Shown here: positions 29,433-39,496 of the stretch, piece by piece
Layout: each line of letters begins with the position of its first letter
Position numbering within the stretch: position 1 is the stretch's first letter
NCBI GenBank assembly: GCA_029279965.1
Contig: JAJUHJ010000005.1
Location: forward strand, 1 to 53,280
DNA: 53,280 bases
Reading direction: 5' to 3'
Source: Phyllobacteriaceae bacterium
GTDB lineage: Bacteria > Pseudomonadota > Alphaproteobacteria > Rhizobiales > Rhizobiaceae
Made by a program: the position numbers and the translations under genes
Notes under the pieces: generated by a model
Told to the model about the DNA's origin: nothing
Seen by the model: the letters and a program-made list of their open reading frames with translations, nothing else
The model's database searches: none

Positions 29433-30746
29433 ATGCCGAATTTCATCGATCGCCGTCTCAACCCGAAAGACAAGAGCCTTGGCAACAGGCGGCGTTTTCT
29501 GAAGCGGGCGCGCGAAGAACTCAAGCGCACGATCAAAGAGCAGGTCAGGACCGGCAAGATCGGGGACGTCGATGCCGAACACCGCGTCCCCATGCCGGAG
29601 CGCGACACCAGCGAGCCGACCTTTCAGCCTTCGCGCACCAGCGGTCAAAGGCAATATGTTCTGCCCGGCAACAAGGAGTTCATGCCGGGCGACCGCCTGC
29701 CGAAACCCAAGGCAGAAGGCGGAGGCGGCGGTTCGGGCGCTGGAACCGGGGAGAGTGAGGACGATTTCCGCTTCGTGCTGTCGCGCGAGGAGGTGCTGGA
29801 TCTTTTCTTCGAGGATCTGGAGCTTCCCGATATGGTCAAGCTCTCTTTGAAAGAGGCGGTTTCCTTTAAACCGCGCCGTTCCGGCTTTGCCACCAGCGGC
29901 TCTCCCAACAACATCAATGTCGGACGGACCATGCGCAACAGCTATGGCCGACGCCTGGCCCTCCACAGGCCGAAAAGAAAGGAGATCGAGGCGCTCACCG
30001 AGGAAATCGCCAGACTGGAAGCGGAGCCGGACCAGACGGCCGCCAGACAGCGCCTGGAGATGCTGCGTTCAGAGCTGGAAAAATTAGAACGCAAGCGCCG
30101 GCGCATCCCCTATGTCGATCCAGTCGATATCCGGTTCAACCGTTTCGAGCCGCAACCCCTGCCGAATGCCAATGCGGTGATGTTCTGTCTGATGGACGTT
30201 TCAAGCTCGATGGGTGAACGGGAGAAGGATCTTGCCAAGCGGTTTTTCGTCCTCCTGCACCTCTTCCTCAAGCGTCGCTACGAGCGCATCGATATCGTCT
30301 TCATCCGTCACACTCACGAGGCAGGTGAAGTGGACGAGGAGACTTTTTTCTATTCGACCCAGAGCGGCGGCACCGTCGTCTCGACGGCGCTGGAAGAAAT
30401 GCAGAGCATCATTCTGGACCGTTATCCCTCGCGGGAGTGGAACATCTACGCCGCCCAGGCCTCTGACGGCGACAATATTGCGGGTGACTCGGAGCGCTGT
30501 GCGGCCTTGCTCGACGAAGAGTTGATGCAGCTTTGCCAGTATTACGCCTATGTGGAGATCATTGACGAGCGCGAGACCGAGATATTCGGAGCGACGGACA
30601 ACGGAACCTCCCTGTGGCGGGCCTATCGCTCCGTCGGCGAAACATGGCCGAACTTCCAGATGACCCGTATCGCCAAGCCAGCGGAGATTTATCCGGTTTT
30701 CAGGAAGCTTTTCGCCCGGCAAGCGGCGTCGCGGGTGCGGGATTGA
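29433..30746 (+). CDS. yeaH: YeaH/YhbH family protein (DUF444, vWA-like)
   Basis: A 437-residue DUF444 protein. After a basic N-terminus (residues 1-40) there is a glycine-rich linker near 96-106, a charged coiled region at about 183-225, and a von Willebrand A-like domain with the MIDAS pattern DVSSS (Asp255, Ser257, Ser259). The arrangement AAA protein plus vWA protein mirrors MoxR-type pairs, so YeaH is probably the adaptor of PrkA. It lies between prkA and spoVR with gaps of 10 and 3 bases. Confidence 0.92.
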   Translation: MPNFIDRRLNPKDKSLGNRRRFLKRAREELKRTIKEQVRTGKIGDVDAEHRVPMPERDTSEPTFQPSRTSGQRQYVLPGNKEFMPGDRLPKPKAEGGGGGSGAGTGESEDDFRFVLSREEVLDLFFEDLELPDMVKLSLKEAVSFKPRRSGFATSGSPNNINVGRTMRNSYGRRLALHRPKRKEIEALTEEIARLEAEPDQTAARQRLEMLRSELEKLERKRRRIPYVDPVDIRFNRFEPQPLPNANAVMFCLMDVSSSMGEREKDLAKRFFVLLHLFLKRRYERIDIVFIRHTHEAGEVDEETFFYSTQSGGTVVSTALEEMQSIILDRYPSREWNIYAAQASDGDNIAGDSERCAALLDEELMQLCQYYAYVEIIDERETEIFGATDNGTSLWRAYRSVGETWPNFQMTRIAKPAEIYPVFRKLFARQAASRVRD

Positions 30747-30749
30747 GCG

Positions 30750-32294
30750 ATGGCGGTGAACACGCGAACGAATCCAGGTCTTTTGTTTCACGGTTCCGAC
30801 TGGAACTTCGAGACGATCTCGCGTGTCTATGATGCCATAGAAGAGATCGCGCTTGATGAACTCAAGCTGGACATCTATCCGAACCAGCTTGAAATCATTT
30901 CGTCAGAGCAGATGCTCGACGCATATTCGTCCGTCGGCATGCCGTTGATGTATCAGCATTGGTCCTTCGGCAAGCGTTTCGTTTTCGAGGAAAATCTCTA
31001 TCGAAAGGGGCGCAGGGGACTGGCCTATGAGCTGGTCATAAACTCGAACCCCTGCATCACCTATCTGATGGAGGAAAACACCATGGCCATGCAGGCCCTG
31101 GTGACGGCGCATGCCGCCTTTGGCCACAATCACTTCTTCAAGAACAACTACCTCTTCCGCCAGTGGACCGACGCCAGCGCCATCCTCAGCTATCTGGAGT
31201 TCGCCAAGAAATACATCGCCAGTTGCGAGGAGCGGTACGGCACTGCCGCGGTGGAGGCAATTCTCGATTCCGCGCACGCGCTGATGGACCAAGGCGTCTT
31301 TCGTTATCGCCGGCCACCGCGTCTTTCCTCCGAAAAAGAGCGTGAGCGCGTGCGTGAACGCCTTGAATACGAGGAACAGACCTATAGCGATCTGTGGCGC
31401 ACGCTGCCGACCTCGCCCGAAGCCAATCCCAGTGAGGCCGAAGCCGAGGTTTCCGAGCGGAAGCGACTGCTCAAGCTCCCGGAAGAGAACCTGCTTTACT
31501 TCCTGGAGAAGAACAGTCTCATCCTTCAGCCGTGGCAGCGGGAACTGTTGAGAATCGTTCGCGTGGTTGCGCAGTATTTTTATCCGCAGCGGCAGACCAA
31601 GGTGATGAACGAAGGCTGCGCAACCTTTGTCCACTACACCATCATGAACCGGTTGTATGATCAGGGCAGGATCGATGAAGGGGCCATGCTGGAAATCCTG
31701 CAAAGCCATACGAATGTGGTTTTCCAGCCGGATTTCGACGATCCCCGCTTTCCCGGCATCAATCCCTATGCGCTGGGATTTGCATTGATGCAGGACATCC
31801 AGCGGATCAGCACGGAGCCGACGGCGGAGGACCGCGACTGGTTCCCGGAGATCGCAGGCAGCGGCGACTGGCGCGAGATACTGCTGGACGCCTGGGAGAA
31901 CCACCGGGACGAATCCTTCATTCTTCAGTATCTCAGTCCGGCACTGATCCGGAAATTCCGCTTGTTCGTCTTGTCGGACGAGGCAAAGGAACCGTATTGC
32001 CAGGTGGCTTCGATCCACAACGAGCGCGGCTATGAGGCGGTGCGGGCAGCACTCTCCCGCAGCTATGACATTGCCGCGAACCAGCCGGACATTCAGGTGG
32101 TGGATGTCGACCTGCTCGGCAATCGTCATCTGCACCTGCAGCACAACGTAAAGAACGGCATTCTTCTGGATGAGGAGAACCGCGAGGCGACGATGCGCCA
32201 TGTGCGCCATCTGTGGGGCTATGACGTTGTCCTGTCCGGGGTGGATGCCGAAAATGGCGGCAGGCTGTACGAGAGTTCTACCCGGAAATCGTGA
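30750..32294 (+). CDS. spoVR: SpoVR family protein (YcgB)
   Basis: A 514-residue SpoVR homolog. Typical blocks are seen: WNFETISRVYDAIEEIA, MPLMYQHWSFGKRF, AHAAFGHNHFFKNNYLF, NEGCATFVHYTIMNRLYD and DVDLLGNRHLHLQHN. In Bacillus the gene affects spore cortex; in proteobacteria it is part of the stress-induced yeaGH-ycgB set and its molecular role is unknown. Many conserved His residues suggest metal binding. The gene ends the operon and is convergent with the following ABC transporter. Confidence 0.92.
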   Translation: MAVNTRTNPGLLFHGSDWNFETISRVYDAIEEIALDELKLDIYPNQLEIISSEQMLDAYSSVGMPLMYQHWSFGKRFVFEENLYRKGRRGLAYELVINSNPCITYLMEENTMAMQALVTAHAAFGHNHFFKNNYLFRQWTDASAILSYLEFAKKYIASCEERYGTAAVEAILDSAHALMDQGVFRYRRPPRLSSEKERERVRERLEYEEQTYSDLWRTLPTSPEANPSEAEAEVSERKRLLKLPEENLLYFLEKNSLILQPWQRELLRIVRVVAQYFYPQRQTKVMNEGCATFVHYTIMNRLYDQGRIDEGAMLEILQSHTNVVFQPDFDDPRFPGINPYALGFALMQDIQRISTEPTAEDRDWFPEIAGSGDWREILLDAWENHRDESFILQYLSPALIRKFRLFVLSDEAKEPYCQVASIHNERGYEAVRAALSRSYDIAANQPDIQVVDVDLLGNRHLHLQHNVKNGILLDEENREATMRHVRHLWGYDVVLSGVDAENGGRLYESSTRKS

Positions 32295-32303
32295 GGCGGC
32301 ACC

Positions 32304-32318
32304 GCGTGACGCTCACGC
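32304..32318. terminator. small hairpin between spoVR and the ABC genes
   Basis: GCGTGA and TCACGC pair across a 3-base loop in the 40-base gap between two convergent operons. There is no T run. It may be a weak bidirectional terminator. Confidence 0.3.
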
Positions 32319-32334
32319 CCGCTGTCATGGGCGC

Positions 32335-33132
32335 TCAGCCGATCCTGAGCGCGTCGTCGTCCAACTCAGCCCCGCCCCGCACCCGGCGGAACATATCGAC
32401 GAGATCGTCCACTGTCATGCTTGTGCGCTTGTCCCCGGTAATGTCGAGCACGATACGACCCTCGTGCAGCATGATCGTGCGCGCGCCCAGATCAAGGGCC
32501 TGCCGCATGGAATGGGTGACCATCAGCGTCGTCAAACCGTGGGTGGTAACGAGGCGCTGGGTAAGCTCAGCGACAAACTCGGCCATTCCCGGATCGAGGG
32601 CAGCGGTGTGCTCGTCCAGCAGCAGGACCTCGGCCTTTGCAAGCGTGGCCATGACAAGGGCGAGCGCCTGACGTTGCCCACCGGACAGCAGCCCCATGCG
32701 GTCGCTCATTCGGTTTTCCAGGTTCAGCCCCAGTTCCGCCACCCGCTCGCGCAAATTCTTCCGCCGGCCCGGCTGAAGAGCCGAGCCCAGCCCGCGGCGG
32801 CTGCCGCGCATTGCCGCCAGCGCGAGGTTTTCCTCGATGGTCAGGTCCGCGCAGGAGCCGGCGAGCGGGTCCTGGAAAACACGCGCCACGCGTGAGGCGC
32901 GTCTGGCCGGCGCTTGCCGTGTCACATCGCGGGTGCCGATCCTGATGCGACCGCGCTGTGGTGCGACGTCTCCCGCAATTGCAGCAAGCAACGTGGACTT
33001 TCCAGCGCCGTTTGAGCCTATGACGGTGGTGAACTCCCCTTCGTTCAAGGTCAGGTCGATCCCGGTAATGGCGCGCCGTTCCAGCGGCGTGCCGGGATTG
33101 AATGTGACATGCAGGCCCTCAACGGCGATCAT
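32335..33132 (-). CDS. ABC transporter ATP-binding protein (TrpZ-like)
   Basis: A 265-residue ATPase with Walker A GSNGAGKST, signature LSGGQRQALAL and Walker B VLLLDEHTAALD followed by the switch His (VTHSM). It overlaps the permease gene by four bases. The gene order (receptor, permease, ATPase) and the PF04392-type receptor match the TrpXYZ group, in which some members import tryptophan or other small amines and aromatic compounds. The substrate here is not known. Confidence 0.88.
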   Translation of the reverse strand: MIAVEGLHVTFNPGTPLERRAITGIDLTLNEGEFTTVIGSNGAGKSTLLAAIAGDVAPQRGRIRIGTRDVTRQAPARRASRVARVFQDPLAGSCADLTIEENLALAAMRGSRRGLGSALQPGRRKNLRERVAELGLNLENRMSDRMGLLSGGQRQALALVMATLAKAEVLLLDEHTAALDPGMAEFVAELTQRLVTTHGLTTLMVTHSMRQALDLGARTIMLHEGRIVLDITGDKRTSMTVDDLVDMFRRVRGGAELDDDALRIG

Positions 33133-34013
33133 CGTGCAGCCTCCCGGCCGGAGCGCAGCTTGGGCAGGATCAGCGCGAGCGCGACCAGCACCGCCGTCAC
33201 GAGATTAAGGTCCGAGGCTCGCAAGAACAGCAGATCCGCCGAAATGGCGAGTTGCACCGCGATACGGTAGATGACGGAGCCGATAACACACGCGATAAGC
33301 GCCACCAGAAGGACGCGGCTGCGGAAGAGCGTTTCTCCGACGATGACGGAGGCAAGCCCGACCACGATGGTGCCGACGCCGGAGGTCACATCCGCAAAGC
33401 CGGCAATCTGCGCAAAGAGCGCACCGCCTATTCCCGTCAGCGCATTCGAGATGGCCATGCCGACATAGATCTGGCGGCCGACATCGACGCCGTTGGCCCG
33501 CGCCATGCGCGCGTTCGCGCCGGCGGCGCGCATCGCCAGCCCGAAATCGCTGCCAAGAAAACGAGCCAGCAGCAGGACGACGACGAGAATGAGCACGGCA
33601 AGCACAAGCGGCCGCACGATATGGTCCGGCAAGCCAAGATCATAAAACGGGGTGACTACGGTTTCGCGGTTGAGAACGGCCATGTTCGGCCGCCCCATGA
33701 TGCGCAGATTGACCGAGAAGAGCGCGATCATGGTGAGAATCGAGGCAAGCAGGTTGAGAATGCCGAATCGAACGTTGAGAAAGGCGGTCACGAGCCCGCA
33801 GAGCGCCCCGCCAAAGGCAGCCGCCAGACAGGCGAGCCACGGATCCCCACCGGAGGTGATGATTACTGCGGCGACGGCGGCGCCCAGCGGAAATGAGCCG
33901 TCCACCGTCAGGTCGGGAAAATCGAGAACGCGGAAGGCCAGATAAACGCCGACCGCCACGAAACCATAGATGAGGCCCAGCTCCACCGCGCCCCAGAATG
34001 CGATTGCCGACAA
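33129..34013 (-). CDS. ABC transporter permease (TrpY-like)
   Basis: A 294-residue polytopic permease of the branched-chain/ribose-type fold used by PF04392 receptors. The N-terminus FWGAVELGLIYGFVAVGVYLAFRVLDFPDLTVDGSFPLGAA is characteristic of this family, as is MRAAGANARMARANG near the coupling helix. It is separated from its receptor by a stem-loop (34116-34140) and overlaps the ATPase by four bases. It carries the solute through the inner membrane. Confidence 0.88.
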   Translation of the reverse strand: MSAIAFWGAVELGLIYGFVAVGVYLAFRVLDFPDLTVDGSFPLGAAVAAVIITSGGDPWLACLAAAFGGALCGLVTAFLNVRFGILNLLASILTMIALFSVNLRIMGRPNMAVLNRETVVTPFYDLGLPDHIVRPLVLAVLILVVVLLLARFLGSDFGLAMRAAGANARMARANGVDVGRQIYVGMAISNALTGIGGALFAQIAGFADVTSGVGTIVVGLASVIVGETLFRSRVLLVALIACVIGSVIYRIAVQLAISADLLFLRASDLNLVTAVLVALALILPKLRSGREAAR

Positions 34014-34115
34014 ACGAACTACTCCGCCAAAGATGCAACCAACTGTCCGGTGGCTCGTAGCGCCCGACAGTGCAAGGGGAAAAATGCCTTATGCGTGCAA
34101 GGATGCTCAGAAATG

Positions 34116-34140
34116 GGCCCTGCGGACCGGCCGCAGGGCC
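34116..34140 (-). terminator. intercistronic hairpin between receptor and permease genes
   Basis: Ten-base perfect arms GGCCCTGCGG and CCGCAGGGCC with a 5-base loop sit 9 bases after the receptor stop. On the transcribed strand only a short CATTTCT follows, so it is probably a partial terminator or stabiliser that keeps receptor mRNA in excess, as is common in ABC importer operons. Confidence 0.55.
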
Positions 34141-34148
34141 GTTCCGGC

Positions 34149-35102
34149 TTATTCGATAATCTTCGCCGCGCGATCGGTTACCTCCTGCGGGACGGAGACA
34201 CCCATCGCCTCGGCAGCTTTGAGGTTGACGAAAAGATCGGTGCCGGTGGCGAAGGTGACGGGAATGGAGGCAGGATCCTCGCCCTCCAGCACGCGCAGCA
34301 CGACCTCGGCGGTCACCTTGCCGAGCTCATAATAGTTGAAGCCGACGGATGCCAGCGCACCACGCTCCACCGAGTCCGTGTCGCCCGAGAACAATGGCAG
34401 GTCGTTCTCTTCTGCAACCGCTACCAATGACTCCAGGGCGGAAACGATGGTGTTGTCGGTGGGCACATACATTGCGTCGGCTTTGCCAACCAGGCTGCGA
34501 GCCGCCGCCTGCACTTCAGCCGATTTGTTGGCTGGTGCCTCTACCACACCAAGGCCCTGCTCTTCGGCCGCCTCGCGGAAGAGCGTGAGCAGCGCAACGG
34601 AATTCGCCTCGCCGGGATTGTAGACAAACCCAAGGTTTTCGGCCTCCGGCACGATCTCCTTCATCAGCGCCACATGGTCTGCGATGGGAGTGAGGTCGGA
34701 GACGCCCGTCACGTTTCCGCCGGGCTCTTCAATGGTTTCCACAAGGCCAGCGGTTTCCGGATCGGTCACCGCGGAGAACACCACGGGGATATCGCGCGTG
34801 GCGGCGGCCGCGGCCTGCGCCGAGGGTGTGGAGATCGGTACGATGACATCCGGCGCATTGCCAACGAACTCACGCGCGATCTGCGCCGCGGTCGCAGGAT
34901 TTCCTTGCGCTGATTCATAGGTGAAATCGAGGTTGTCGCCTGTTGTATAGCCAGCTTCCTCCAACCCATCGCGCACGCCGTCGCGCACGGCGTCGAGTGC
35001 AGGATGCTCAACAATGGCCGTGACGGAAACCTTCGCGGTCTGGGCCGAAGCGGCAGTGGCAAGCATGACGCTCGCAGCGGCGATAAGCGGAATTCTTAGC
35101 AT
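34149..35102 (-). CDS. ABC transporter substrate-binding protein (PF04392, TrpX-like)
   Basis: A 317-residue periplasmic receptor with a Sec signal peptide (MLRIPLIAAASVMLATAASAQ). The mature protein shows the PF04392 pattern: VTAIVEHPALDAVRDGVRDGL, then VPISTPSAQAA, VVFSAVTDPETAGLV and NVTGVSD. This family includes TrpX and receptors for unknown aromatic or amine ligands. It is the first gene of a leftward importer operon and diverges from nagA with 299 bases between. Confidence 0.9.
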   Translation of the reverse strand: MLRIPLIAAASVMLATAASAQTAKVSVTAIVEHPALDAVRDGVRDGLEEAGYTTGDNLDFTYESAQGNPATAAQIAREFVGNAPDVIVPISTPSAQAAAAATRDIPVVFSAVTDPETAGLVETIEEPGGNVTGVSDLTPIADHVALMKEIVPEAENLGFVYNPGEANSVALLTLFREAAEEQGLGVVEAPANKSAEVQAAARSLVGKADAMYVPTDNTIVSALESLVAVAEENDLPLFSGDTDSVERGALASVGFNYYELGKVTAEVVLRVLEGEDPASIPVTFATGTDLFVNLKAAEAMGVSVPQEVTDRAAKIIE

Positions 35103-35401
35103 AGTCTACTCCCTGAATTGGTGCCCCTACGGCCTGGTTTCTTCCGGAACCCCATCCGGTGTTTATAATCAGCCGAGCCGCCGCGGCAGTCTCGATCACC
35201 GCAATTCTTAAGTGATCTTGCAACGTTTCTCCAGTGCAAGTTCGTGAGTTGATGATCAAACCGCCATACTGAATTGTGGCGCTTCCTGCAGCATTGCGTC
35301 GGGCAAAGCGTTGGCATATTGGGCTTGCGGGGTTCGTCTTCGAAAAGGCACGCTGCGCGGATGCGCCCGACAAGCTCAGGAAGGTGACGGAGACAATCTG
35401 A

Positions 35402-36559
35402 ATGGGTGAGACGATCCTCGCCGGCGCGCGGCTGTTCGATGGCGAGCGTTTTCATAGCCAGCGGGCGCTGATCATCGAAAATGCACGCGTGAAGGCCATC
35501 GTTGCCGAAGCGGACATCGCCGGGCGCGCCGATATCACCTGGCTTGATGGCGGGATACTCGCGCCCGGGTTCATCGACGTTCAGGTGAATGGCGGCGGCG
35601 GGCGCATGCTCAACAACGCTCCATCGGCCGAGACAATGGCGATCATCGCCCAAGCACACCGCCGCGTCGGCACGACGGCATTGCTGCCAACACTGATTAC
35701 CGACACGCCGGACGTGATGCAGATGGCAATCGCCGCCGCTCTCGGGGGGTGCCTTGAGCGCAACGGTGTTCTTGGGCTGCACCTGGAGGGCCCGCATCTT
35801 GCCCCGGCGCGGCGCGGAGCGCATCTTGCGGAACTGATGCGGCCGCTGGAGGATGCTGATCTGGATCTCCTTTGCCATGCGGCGGAGGCGTTGCCGGTGC
35901 TTCACGTCACGGTCGCCGTCGAGCAGATTACCGAAAAGCAGGTGGAGCGGCTGGCAAAAGCCGGCGTGATCGTCAGCCTCGGTCACACGGATGCTTCGTG
36001 CAGCGATGCGCAGCGGCTGTTCGACGCCGGCGCCCGTGGTGTCACACATCTCTTCAACGCAATGAGCGGCCTTTCGCATCGTGCGCCGGGCCTGGTGGGT
36101 GCTGCCCTTGATGACGGCCGTGTCTGGGGCGGCATCATTGCCGATGGCCACCATGTCGATCCGGTCGTGCTGCGCATCGCACTCCGGTCGAAGCGGGGGC
36201 CGGGGCGGCTCTTCCATGTCACCGATGCAATGGCGCTGGTTGGAAGCGAGGCGGAAACATTTGCGCTTAATGGGCGGGTGGTGCGGCGTCAGCCGGGTGC
36301 AGTGTGTTCAAAGCTGGTGCTGCAAGACGGTACGCTTGCTGGCTCCAACCTCGACATGGTATCGGCAGTGCGCAAAGGCGTCGAAATGCTGGACCTGCCG
36401 CTCGAAGAATCGTTGAAAATGGCAAGCGCTTACCCCGCCACCTATCTCGGTATCGAAAGCGAGCGCGGATTTTTAAGGCCCGGTACGCGCGCCGATTGCG
36501 TTCATCTGAGTGAAGACCTCCGGGTGCGGCGGGTCTGGATGGCGGGCGAACTGCAATAG
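35402..36559 (+). CDS. nagA: N-acetylglucosamine-6-phosphate deacetylase
   Basis: A 385-residue amidohydrolase that removes the acetyl group from GlcNAc-6-P, feeding wall-derived amino sugars into metabolism. Motifs: GFIDVQVNGGGG (N-terminal barrel), HLEGPHLAP with the metal-binding Glu, VSLGHTDASC, GVTHLFNAMSG, IADGHHVDP and FHVTDAMALVG with the catalytic Asp. No nagB or sugar permease is adjacent. The start has GGAG 10 bases upstream; the lysE-type gene follows. Confidence 0.92.
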   Translation: MGETILAGARLFDGERFHSQRALIIENARVKAIVAEADIAGRADITWLDGGILAPGFIDVQVNGGGGRMLNNAPSAETMAIIAQAHRRVGTTALLPTLITDTPDVMQMAIAAALGGCLERNGVLGLHLEGPHLAPARRGAHLAELMRPLEDADLDLLCHAAEALPVLHVTVAVEQITEKQVERLAKAGVIVSLGHTDASCSDAQRLFDAGARGVTHLFNAMSGLSHRAPGLVGAALDDGRVWGGIIADGHHVDPVVLRIALRSKRGPGRLFHVTDAMALVGSEAETFALNGRVVRRQPGAVCSKLVLQDGTLAGSNLDMVSAVRKGVEMLDLPLEESLKMASAYPATYLGIESERGFLRPGTRADCVHLSEDLRVRRVWMAGELQ

Positions 36560-36664
36560 CTGTGTCTGTTTCGGGTGGTGGATGGGGAAACGCCGCGTTA
36601 TTGCGTTCCCGGCCGGGCGGCACCGTTCCGTTCGGCACAGGCGCAACAGGCTTCGAGAGGACAA

Positions 36665-37306
36665 ATGTTTTTCGTTCCCGATCTTTCCATCATCCTGCAA
36701 TTCGCTGTCGCCTCGTTCGTGATCGCCATTACGCCCGGCCCTGACATGACCCTCTTCGTGGGACGCGCGCTGTCGCAGGGGCGGGGCGCGGGGTTCGCGT
36801 GCATGTTCGGCGCAATGACGGGTATTCTCGTTCACACAACGCTGGTGTCGCTCGGCCTTTCAGCTCTTCTCGTCGCTTCGCCCGCCGCCTTTCTGGTCCT
36901 GAAGATCTTCGGCGCGTGCTACCTGGTCTGGCTGGCCTTACAGGCGCTCCGCCACGGCTCGGCGTTCAATCCGGAGGCAAGGTCGGGCGGCAAGAGGTCG
37001 CTGGTGAAGAACTGGTTGACGGGGCTTGGCATCAATCTTCTCAACCCGAAAATCATTCTTTTCTTCATGACATTCCTGCCGCAATTCGTCTCCACCAATG
37101 ACCCCTGCGCGCCGGCAAAGCTCTTCTTCCTCGGCGTCCTCTTCATCCCGCTGGTACTGCCGGTGACGGTGCCGATGGTGTTGGCGGCGGATAAGTTTGC
37201 CGGTCTTCTGCGCGCGAGCCCCAGAGTGACGCGGCTGGTGGACTATCTTTTCGCGGGCGTGTTCTCCGCCTTCGCGATCAAGATTCTCACGACTGAGGCG
37301 CGTTAG
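36665..37306 (+). CDS. LysE/RhtB-family amino acid exporter
   Basis: A 213-residue inner-membrane exporter with about six hydrophobic segments. The family signature is at the start (FVIAITPGPDMTLFVGRALSQGRGAG), and NWLTGLGINLLNPKIILFF carries the conserved NPK region. The start at 36665 has GAGAGGAC just upstream; longer frames contain unlikely sequence. RhtB-type proteins export threonine, homoserine or other amino acids; the substrate is not clear. Confidence 0.88.
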   Translation: MFFVPDLSIILQFAVASFVIAITPGPDMTLFVGRALSQGRGAGFACMFGAMTGILVHTTLVSLGLSALLVASPAAFLVLKIFGACYLVWLALQALRHGSAFNPEARSGGKRSLVKNWLTGLGINLLNPKIILFFMTFLPQFVSTNDPCAPAKLFFLGVLFIPLVLPVTVPMVLAADKFAGLLRASPRVTRLVDYLFAGVFSAFAIKILTTEAR

Positions 37307-37405
37307 CCCCTCGGGAGCCTTGATCCGCAGGCAAGACAGACAGGATAGCAGGGGCCGCGCAATGCCGGAAAGCGCCATAGACTGACCAGCGAAGGGAGAC
37401 GCTAA

Positions 37406-38062
37406 ATGGCCGATCTGATCCTCACCACCTACGATTGGGTTCCCGAGCCGCCGCGGGGCTATGTGCGTGACCTGCGTGTGCGTTGGGCGCTGGAAGAAGC
37501 CGGCTTGCCCTATCGCGTCGAAAGCACGCGATTTCGCGATCGGGGTGCCGAGCATTTCTCTCATCAGCCCTTCGGCCAAGTGCCATGGTTGACCGATGGA
37601 GACATTTCTTTATTCGAGAGCGGCGCAATTCTGCTTCACCTGGGAGAGCGTAGCGACAGGCTCATGCCGTCTGATCCGCACGGCCGCAGCGAAGTGATAG
37701 AGTGGCTTTTCGCAGCCCTCAATTCAGTCGAGATGGCAAGCCTTCCCTGGTCCCTCTTCAAGTTCTCCGGCGACACCGCTGACACGCCAGGTCGAAGGCA
37801 GTTGGACGGGTTTCTCACCGCCCGTCTCCAGCACATGGAACCGGTGCTGACAGGACGCGAATGGCTGGCCGGAGGCTTCTCGGTCGCCGACATTCTCATG
37901 GCGGATGTGCTGCGCCTTGTCGATCGCTTCGACGGCCTTGCGGACTATCCGGCCTGTCGCGATTACATCGCGCGCGCCACGGCTCGCCATTCCTTCATGA
38001 AAGCTTATGAGGACCAGTTGGCACATTTTGCAAGGGCGGACGCCGCTGCGCCGACACCGTAA
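37406..38062 (+). CDS. glutathione S-transferase family protein
   Basis: A 218-residue cytosolic GST-like protein. The N-terminal thioredoxin-fold part spans about residues 1-85, with GQVPWLTDGDISLFESGAILLHLGE containing the cis-proline (VPW) and the glutathione-contact ESGAI. The C-terminal all-alpha domain follows (WLAGGFSVADILMADVLRLVD). The substrate is unknown; it may serve detoxification. It ends 16 bases from the convergent rlmN stop. Confidence 0.85.
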   Translation: MADLILTTYDWVPEPPRGYVRDLRVRWALEEAGLPYRVESTRFRDRGAEHFSHQPFGQVPWLTDGDISLFESGAILLHLGERSDRLMPSDPHGRSEVIEWLFAALNSVEMASLPWSLFKFSGDTADTPGRRQLDGFLTARLQHMEPVLTGREWLAGGFSVADILMADVLRLVDRFDGLADYPACRDYIARATARHSFMKAYEDQLAHFARADAAAPTP

Positions 38063-38078
38063 GTGCGCGGTTCGCGGT

Positions 38079-39305
38079 CTATTCGCCGTGTCCCGCGATC
38101 ATCATGGCTTCGAGTTTCAGCCGCTCCGTCCGCTTCAGACGCTCCGATTGCGACTTGAGCTGGCCGCAGGCGGCGAGAATGTCGCGCCCGCGCGGAGTGC
38201 GGATCGGTGAGGCATAACCGGCCCTATTGACCAGATCGGCGAATTCCTCGATCTGCTCCCAATCGGAGCATTCATAGGAACTGCCGGGCCAGGGGTTGAA
38301 CGGGATCAGATTGATCTTGGCGGGGATGCCGCGCAAAAGCCGCACCAGTTCGCGCGCGTCTTCCAGGGAGTCGTTGACGCCCTTCAGCATCACATATTCG
38401 AAGGTGATGCGTCGGGCGTTGGACAGGCCGGGATAGGCACGGCAGGCGTCGAGCAGCTCCTTCAGCGGGTACTTTTTGTTGATCGGCACCAGTTCGTCAC
38501 GCAATTCATCGCGGACGGCGTGCAGCGAAATGGCCAGCATGACGCCGATTTCCTCGCCGGTGCGGTAGATTTCGGGCACAACGCCGGACGTGGACAGGGT
38601 GATGCGCCGTTTCGACAGCGACAAGCCTTCGCCGTCCGAAGCGATAAGCAGCGCCTGCTTGACGTTCTCGAAATTGTAGAGCGGCTCGCCCATGCCCATC
38701 ATGACGATGTTGGTCACCTTGCGGCCGTCGGCGGGCACGATGGCACCATCCGGCGTGTTCGCATCCGGAAAATCGCCAAGGCGGTCCCGCGCGACGAGCA
38801 ACTGGTCGAGAATCTCGCCAGCCGTCAGGTTTCGCACCATCCTTTGTGTGCCCGTGTGACAGAAGGTGCAGGTAAGGGTGCAACCCACCTGCGAGGAGAT
38901 GCACAACGTGCCGCGCCCCTCTTCGGGTATGTAGACGGTTTCGACCTCGACCGGACGGCCGGCGCCGCGCGGAGGGAAGCGCAGAAGCCATTTGCGCGTT
39001 CCGTCTTCGGAAACCTGTTCCTCCACGATCTCGGGTCGTGCAACGGTGAAGTGCTCCTCAAGCGCGCCGCGCAACTCTTTTGAGATGTTGAACATCTGTG
39101 AGAAGTCGGAAACGCCCCGCACATAGAGCCAATGCCAGAGTTGCCGCACGCGCATGCGCACCTGCCGTTCCGGCACGCCCACGGAAGCGAGGGCCTCGCC
39201 AAGCTCTTGGCGTGAAAGGCCGATCAGCGATGTCTTTTCCGGCAGCGCCTCGGGCCGCAGCCGGGCCCGGCTATCCGGGCTGGATGTGTCGATTGTCAGA
39301 GTCAT
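38079..39305 (-). CDS. rlmN: dual-specificity 23S rRNA/tRNA adenine-C2 methyltransferase
   Basis: A 408-residue radical SAM enzyme that methylates A2503 of 23S rRNA and A37 of some tRNAs. The cluster cysteines are Cys142, Cys146 and Cys149 ([14 protein letters not shown]3CX2C). [48 protein letters not shown] and the C-terminal [10 protein letters not shown] with the methyl-carrying cysteine are present. The start at 39305 gives the family length; an ATG 20 codons upstream is less likely. Confidence 0.94.
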   Translation of the reverse strand: MTLTIDTSSPDSRARLRPEALPEKTSLIGLSRQELGEALASVGVPERQVRMRVRQLWHWLYVRGVSDFSQMFNISKELRGALEEHFTVARPEIVEEQVSEDGTRKWLLRFPPRGAGRPVEVETVYIPEEGRGTLCISSQVGCTLTCTFCHTGTQRMVRNLTAGEILDQLLVARDRLGDFPDANTPDGAIVPADGRKVTNIVMMGMGEPLYNFENVKQALLIASDGEGLSLSKRRITLSTSGVVPEIYRTGEEIGVMLAISLHAVRDELRDELVPINKKYPLKELLDACRAYPGLSNARRITFEYVMLKGVNDSLEDARELVRLLRGIPAKINLIPFNPWPGSSYECSDWEQIEEFADLVNRAGYASPIRTPRGRDILAACGQLKSQSERLKRTERLKLEAMMIAGHGE

Positions 39306-39496
39306 GAGTATCAAAGCGTTTGGAGCGGCCATTGTTGCCGCAACATGTTGACGCGCTGATAGCACAGGAGCGTCGCGTCGTCATCCTTTCAAGAAACGCG
39401 ATATCCGACGTGATCCGCCTTCTCCAGACTCAGCGCCGCTCCCACCAGCTACGGAGCCTGCCGAAAGCGCATTTTTCAAGAGGCGACAGGCAGCGG

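Noticed and set aside
27839-29608. 589-codon open frame on the minus strand opposite prkA
   Set aside because: It mirrors the codon structure of prkA, has no recognisable family and lies across a conserved gene; a typical antisense shadow of GC-rich DNA.
35096-36217. 373-codon minus-strand frame opposite nagA
   Set aside because: nagA has clear conserved motifs; the opposite frame has none.
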